8,560 nt of DNA from Bacillota bacterium (GTDB lineage: Bacteria > Bacillota > Sulfobacillia > RBS10-35 > JAJYVM01), in the NCBI GenBank assembly GCA_021792015.1, contig JAJYVM010000150.1:1-8560 (forward strand), in the 5' to 3' direction. Shown here piece after piece: positions 5,554-8,560 of this stretch. A program made the position numbers and the translations under genes. The notes under the pieces are model-generated. The model had not been told where the DNA came from and searched no databases. It saw nothing but the letters and a program-made list of their open reading frames with translations. Numbering within the stretch: the stretch's first letter is position 1; every line of letters starts with the position of its first letter.

Positions 5554-6504
5554 ATGCGCCTGGTGACGTATTCGTTCCGCGGTTGGCGGCGCGTCGGGGC
5601 GCTTCTCGGCGAAGACGGGTTGGTCGACCTCGCGCGCGCCCACGCGGCCGTGCTGCGCGAGCGGGGCGTGGACGCGGCCGCAGGACGCGGCGCGGCGCTG
5701 GTGCCGGCGGACATGGTGGGGCTGTTGGCCCGCGGCGACGATGGCCTGGAGGCCGCGCGGCAGGCCGTGGCGCGGGTCGCCCAGGGGCCCGCCGACCGCT
5801 GGGTGAAGGAGGGCGTCCTCTTTGCCGTCGCGGGGGACGGCATCCGGCTGGAGCCGCCGGTTCCCAACCCCGGCAAGATCGTCTGCCTCGGCATCAACTA
5901 CGCCGAGCACGCCGGCGAGGCCGGCCGCGACGTCCCGAAACTGCCCGAGCTCTTCCCGAAGTTCGCCTCGGCGCTCATCGCGCACGGCGACCCCATCCGC
6001 CTGCCGCCCTTCAGCGACCAGATCGACTACGAGGGTGAGCTGGCGCTCGTCATCGGCCGGCCCGGACGCTACATCGACGCCGGGCACGCGCTCGCGCACA
6101 TCGCGGGCTACAGCGTCGCCCACGACGTGAGCGCCCGGGATTACCAGTTCCTCGGCAGCCAATGGCTCGCCGGCAAGGCGATCGACGGCTTTTTGCCCAT
6201 GGGGCCGTGGCTGGTCACCCACGACGAGGTGCCGGATCCCCAGGCGCTGCGCCTGACGACCGAGCTCAACGGCGAGGTCATGCAGGACGCGAACACCCGG
6301 GACATGGTCTGCGGCATCCCGGAGACGATCGCGTACATCTCCCGGCTGCTGACGCTGGAGCCGGGCGACGTCATCCTGACCGGGACCCCGTCGGGCGTCG
6401 GGTTCGCGCGCAAGCCGCCCCGCTTCCTGCGGCCGGGGGACACCGTGCGCATCACCGTCGAGAAGGTCGGCACGCTGGAAAACCCCGTGACGGCGGACCG
6501 CTGA
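5554..6504 (+). CDS. Fumarylacetoacetate hydrolase (FAH) family protein
   Basis: A 316-residue enzyme of the FAH superfamily, which cleaves, decarboxylates or isomerises 2-oxo-acid products, often late in aromatic degradation or as oxaloacetate or acylpyruvate metabolism. The N-terminal domain (MRLVTYSFRG onward) precedes the catalytic domain beginning near PNPGKIVCLGINYAEHAGE (H119). The divalent-metal ligands are present: E160 and E162 in DYEGELALVIG and D191 in AHDVSARDYQ. Other family motifs are QWLAGKAIDGFLPMGPW, ELNGEVMQDANT, MVCGIPETIAYIS and DVILTGTPSGVG. The ATG at 5554 is chosen because GGAAGGG (5537-5543) precedes it and translation matches the family from the first residues; the frame is open to 5302 but upstream sequence is repeat-derived. 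Substrate cannot be read from sequence; no aromatic catabolic neighbours are visible. It is transcribed away from the membrane protein gene and towards the minus-strand gene ending at 6708. Confidence 0.93.
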   Translation: MRLVTYSFRGWRRVGALLGEDGLVDLARAHAAVLRERGVDAAAGRGAALVPADMVGLLARGDDGLEAARQAVARVAQGPADRWVKEGVLFAVAGDGIRLEPPVPNPGKIVCLGINYAEHAGEAGRDVPKLPELFPKFASALIAHGDPIRLPPFSDQIDYEGELALVIGRPGRYIDAGHALAHIAGYSVAHDVSARDYQFLGSQWLAGKAIDGFLPMGPWLVTHDEVPDPQALRLTTELNGEVMQDANTRDMVCGIPETIAYISRLLTLEPGDVILTGTPSGVGFARKPPRFLRPGDTVRITVEKVGTLENPVTADR

Positions 6505-6707
6505 CGAGCCACCCGGGAACGGGCGCGGCGACCGACCATGACCCGCCGCAGGCTCCGCCGCTGGGCAGGGATGGCGAGCGGGCAGATGCCGGCGGCAACG
6601 GCTGGGCCGCCGCCATCCGGCCCGGCCTCTGACCCGTCACCCACCCAGGGGCCCGACCGGTGCAGCTGGCGGTTGCGCCAAGGGTGGCCGGCGGCCTGTC
6701 CCGGGAC
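6505..6707. other. Convergent intergenic region, 203 bases
   Basis: This separates the FAH gene from the converging unrecognised gene. I see no supported gene. A modest GC stem (GGCGGC 6591-6596 with GCCGCC 6606-6611) is the only structure noted, with no T tract. Any terminator here is not of the classical type. Confidence 0.4.
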
Positions 6708-7517
6708 CTACCGGCCCGCGACCACCAGCAGCGGCGATTCCGCGGCGGGCGGCTCCAGGCGCCAGAGCGGCGCAACGGGATCGAGGGCCCCCAGCAGCGC
6801 CTCCACGGGGTCGGCGGAGGCGACATCGTCCGGGCGCCCGGCCACGCTGACCGTCCAGGCGCCGGTGGGCCGCCGGCTGAGCGTGGCGCTGGCGGCGGGC
6901 CCCCGGCCGCGCGGGACCGCCGTCAGCCGGAACGACCCGCGCACGACCGCCAGGTCCTCGTACGGGCGGCGGTCGCTGAGGGCCAGGTAGCCCGGGCCCA
7001 GCCGGTAGAGCAGGTCGGCCGGGACCAGCTGCGGGAAAAGGAAGTCGATCTCCTCACCCTCGGCGCGCATGCGGAAGGTGCTGCGCGGCGGCAGCAGGCG
7101 CTGCGCCAGCCGCTGGCGCTCGGCGCTCGCGACATCCCAGGGCGTGAACACGTCGCGCTCGCGCAGGAGCATCTGCCACGTCCGGCCGAGGTCGGCCACG
7201 CCGCCCTCGGCGGCCGGGCGCCACGGAACGTCCGCCGCACCGAGGGGGAACATGCGCTCGATCGGCTCGGGCTGCAGCGGCAGGTGCCGCCGCTTGACCA
7301 CCGCGCGCCCGCTCGGCAGGCGCAGCCCGGGGAAGCGGCCGCCCTCGGCCGCCGTCGCCAGGGCCACGGGCCCGACCACGGCCTCCGCCGGCAGGGCGTA
7401 GGCATCGCCCCTCCGGTTTACGAACCATGCGATCCCGCTCACGCAGAAGAGCAGGGGCAGCTCGACCGCCTCCGATCCCAGCCTGGTCCCAGGCTGGTCC
7501 AAGGACCTGCACAGCAT
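6708..7517 (-). CDS. Hypothetical protein, up to 269 residues
   Basis: I do not recognise this protein. It reads as genuine coding sequence of mixed composition: VSGIAWFVNRRGDAYALPAE (26-45), RHLPLQPEPIERMFPLG (77-93), WQMLLRERDVFTPWDVASAE (114-133), a helix around 132-143, RAEGEEIDFLFPQLVPADLL (151-170), LGPGYLALSDRRPYEDLAVV (173-192), then beta-rich SFRLTAVPRGRGP and GAWTVSVAGRPDDV to the C-terminus. There is one weakly hydrophobic stretch near 20-32 and no clear signal peptide, cofactor motif or catalytic motif. The start is unsure. The ATG at 7517 has no Shine-Dalgarno and overlaps a possible -10 element. GGAGG at 7473-7469 is 8 bases before a CTG at 7460, which would give 250 residues and place a hairpin in the leader; a GTG at 7442 is another option. 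The same frame runs on upstream to 8492, but that part is the antisense shadow of lysA. It is divergent from lysA. Confidence 0.7.
   Translation of the reverse strand: MLCRSLDQPGTRLGSEAVELPLLFCVSGIAWFVNRRGDAYALPAEAVVGPVALATAAEGGRFPGLRLPSGRAVVKRRHLPLQPEPIERMFPLGAADVPWRPAAEGGVADLGRTWQMLLRERDVFTPWDVASAERQRLAQRLLPPRSTFRMRAEGEEIDFLFPQLVPADLLYRLGPGYLALSDRRPYEDLAVVRGSFRLTAVPRGRGPAASATLSRRPTGAWTVSVAGRPDDVASADPVEALLGALDPVAPLWRLEPPAAESPLLVVAGR
7478..7497 (-). repeat. 8-bp inverted repeat near the 5' end of the minus-strand gene
   Basis: CCAGCCTG (7478-7485) and CAGGCTGG (7490-7497) form a perfect stem with a GTCC loop. In the minus-strand transcript it falls just before the GGAGG at 7473-7469. If translation starts at CTG 7460 or GTG 7442 this is a leader hairpin; if it starts at ATG 7517 it lies inside codons 7-14. 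Confidence 0.45.
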
Positions 7518-7524
7518 CGTAACA
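7516..7524 (-). promoter_or_regulatory. Possible extended -10 (TGTTACGAT) for the minus-strand gene
   Basis: Read on the minus strand, 7524-7516 is TGTTACGAT: a TGn extension plus TACGAT (four of six consensus bases). It differs by one base from the lysA candidate TGCTACGAT. No good -35 is seen at 16-18 bases. It overlaps the ATG at 7517, so if it is the promoter, translation must begin further downstream. Confidence 0.3.
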
Positions 7525-7542
7525 TGAGCCGGCGGGCCAGTC

Positions 7543-7572
7543 GTGGGCGGCGCGTGCGCGCGCGCCGCCCAC
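7543..7572. promoter_or_regulatory. Perfect 12-bp inverted repeat between divergent genes
   Basis: GTGGGCGGCGCG (7543-7554) and CGCGCCGCCCAC (7561-7572) are exact reverse complements separated by 6 bases. It is the longest perfect dyad I found in the window, and sits near the middle of the 138-base gap between the minus-strand gene and lysA, roughly midway between the two candidate -10 elements. That position suits an operator acting on both promoters; a strong GC cruciform or hairpin is the alternative. No matching regulator gene is in the window. Confidence 0.5.
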
Positions 7573-7577
7573 CGGCC

Positions 7578-7606
7578 TTGTGCCACCCATCGCCCGATGC
7601 TACGAT
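7578..7606 (+). promoter_or_regulatory. Candidate sigma-A-type promoter of lysA
   Basis: TTGTGC (7578-7583; three of six matches to TTGACA) and TACGAT (7601-7606; four of six to TATAAT) are separated by exactly 17 bases. The -10 carries an extended TGn motif (TGC at 7598-7600). The lysA start lies 50 bases downstream, leaving room for a leader with the Shine-Dalgarno. Confidence 0.45.
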
Positions 7607-7655
7607 TACCCACGATTCGGACGGAACCGGGGACGAGCGGAGGAGGACACCGCCC

Positions 7656-8560
7656 ATGCTGCCGCCCGGCTGCGAGGTCGATGGCCAGGGGCACCTCATG
7701 AGCGCCGGCCACGATCTCACCGAGCTGGCCGCACGCTTCGGAACCCCCCTCTACGTGTTCAACGAAGAGGCCATCCGCTCGCGCTGCCGCGCGTTCCGCC
7801 AGGCGTTCGCCGGGTACGGGCCCGGCGTGCGCGTGGCGTATGCCGGCAAGGCCTTTCTGACCACGGCCATTGCCGCGATCGTCGCCGAGGAGGGCTGCCA
7901 CCTCGACGTCGTCTCCGCCGGCGAGATGCAGACGGCGCTCGTCGGCGGGATGCCGGCCAACCGGATCCGCTTCCACGGCAACAACAAGCAGGTCGAGGAG
8001 GTCGAGGCGGCGCTCGCCGCCGGGATCGACCGCATCGTGCTGGACAACTTCCATGAGATCGACCTCGTGGGCGCGGCCGCGGCCCGCCTCTCCCTGCGCG
8101 CCGACGTGCTCCTGCGCGTGGCGCCGGGCGTCGAGGCCCACGCCCACGCCTACATGCAGACCGGCAAGCAGGACAGCAAGTTCGGGTTCGACCTGGCCAG
8201 CGGCCAGGCCCTGGCGGCGGCACGGGCTGTCGTGCGGCATCCGGCGCTCCGCCTGCGCGGCCTGCATGCGCACATCGGCTCGCAGATGCTCGACACCACG
8301 GCCTACGCCCTGGCGGTCGCCCGCCTGATGGAGCTCGCCGCCGCCATGCGCGCCGAGCTCGACCTCGACACGGAGGAGATCAACGTCGGCGGCGGCGTCG
8401 GCATCCGCTACGTGGACGACGACGTGCCGCCGGAGCCGGACGCCGTCGCCGCCACCATCGTCGAGGCCGTCCGCGAGGGCTGCCGCGCCCACCGCCTGCC
8501 GCCGCCGGTGCTCGCCTGTGAGCCTGGCCGCTCCGTCATCGGGCAGGCGGGGATCGCCCT
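7656..8560 (+). CDS. lysA: Diaminopimelate decarboxylase, 5' part (cut by window end)
   Basis: LysA is a PLP enzyme of the alanine-racemase fold III group; it decarboxylates meso-diaminopimelate to L-lysine, the last step of lysine synthesis (EC 4.1.1.20). The first 301 residues are present. Landmarks: FGTPLYVFNEEAIRSRC at the N-terminus, the PLP lysine K65 in VAYAGKAFLT, the HGNNK block, TGKQDSKFGFD, HAHIGSQ (H204, H206), the Gly-rich phosphate loop NVGGGVGIRY (243-252) and ACEPGRSVIG (E289, R292). The C-terminal beta-barrel with the CxSxD motif lies beyond the window. GGAGGAGG (7639-7646) 9 bases before the ATG fixes the start; ATG 7698 is internal. The family also includes carboxynorspermidine decarboxylases, but the H-x-HIGSQ and GGGVGI context favours LysA. 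Neighbouring DPA-channel genes use a product of the same pathway branch, but are about 5 kb away and not co-transcribed. Confidence 0.95.
   Translation, partial: MLPPGCEVDGQGHLMSAGHDLTELAARFGTPLYVFNEEAIRSRCRAFRQAFAGYGPGVRVAYAGKAFLTTAIAAIVAEEGCHLDVVSAGEMQTALVGGMPANRIRFHGNNKQVEEVEAALAAGIDRIVLDNFHEIDLVGAAAARLSLRADVLLRVAPGVEAHAHAYMQTGKQDSKFGFDLASGQALAAARAVVRHPALRLRGLHAHIGSQMLDTTAYALAVARLMELAAAMRAELDLDTEEINVGGGVGIRYVDDDVPPEPDAVAATIVEAVREGCRAHRLPPPVLACEPGRSVIGQAGIA

Noticed and set aside
5174..5554. N-terminal extension of the minus-strand membrane protein to 5554
   Set aside because: The 127 extra residues are Ala/Pro/Gly/Cys/Arg-rich with repeat-coded CARAHCARA, and would begin on top of the FAH start codon. 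A start at 5323 cannot be fully excluded.
7518..8492. Long minus-strand open frame continuous with the gene at 6708-7517
   Set aside because: It lies antisense to lysA, whose motifs are unmistakable; the minus translation here is His/Ala/Gly/Arg-rich without family features. Only the part below 7517 is kept.

Overview
The window is very GC-rich chromosomal DNA. It carries part of a sporulation locus (spoVAC-spoVAD-spoVAE), which points to an endospore-forming member of the Bacillota. High GC plus spoVA fits lineages such as Thermaerobacter, Symbiobacterium or relatives; that placement is inference, since no rRNA or other taxonomic marker is present. I see no mobile element, CRISPR array, tRNA or rRNA.

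Layout. (1) 139-2523, plus strand: a small dodecin-family gene, then the tightly packed spoVAC-spoVAD-spoVAE trio, with 4-base ATGA overlaps between C/D and D/E. These proteins move or bind dipicolinic acid (DPA) during spore formation and germination. spoVAA and spoVAB are not seen upstream and no spoVAF follows. (2) 2640-3134: an acidic 164-residue protein of unknown function. (3) 3178-4758: an amidase-signature hydrolase with a complete Lys-cisSer-Ser triad. (4) 4664-5173, minus strand: a small two-helix membrane protein of unknown function, whose 3' end overlaps the amidase 3' end by 95 bases. (5) 5174-5553: a divergent intergenic stretch with a 15-bp triplicated GCACGTGC palindrome. (6) 5554-6504: a fumarylacetoacetate hydrolase (FAH) family enzyme with complete metal ligands. 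(7) 6708-7517, minus strand: an unrecognised protein. (8) 7656 to the window end: lysA (diaminopimelate decarboxylase), cut by the window edge and divergent from the previous gene across a compact promoter region with a perfect 12-bp inverted repeat.

How the genes relate. The clear functional unit is spoVAC-D-E. LysA belongs to the diaminopimelate/lysine pathway, which shares its precursor with DPA synthesis, but it lies about 5 kb away with its own apparent promoter, so any link to spoVA is only thematic. The amidase and FAH enzyme look like stand-alone catabolic or housekeeping hydrolases.

No undescribed multi-gene system stands out. The points most worth a second look are a ~65-residue low-complexity insertion in SpoVAD, a dodecin lacking the usual flavin-binding Trp and Gln, and several intergenic palindromes placed like regulatory sites.
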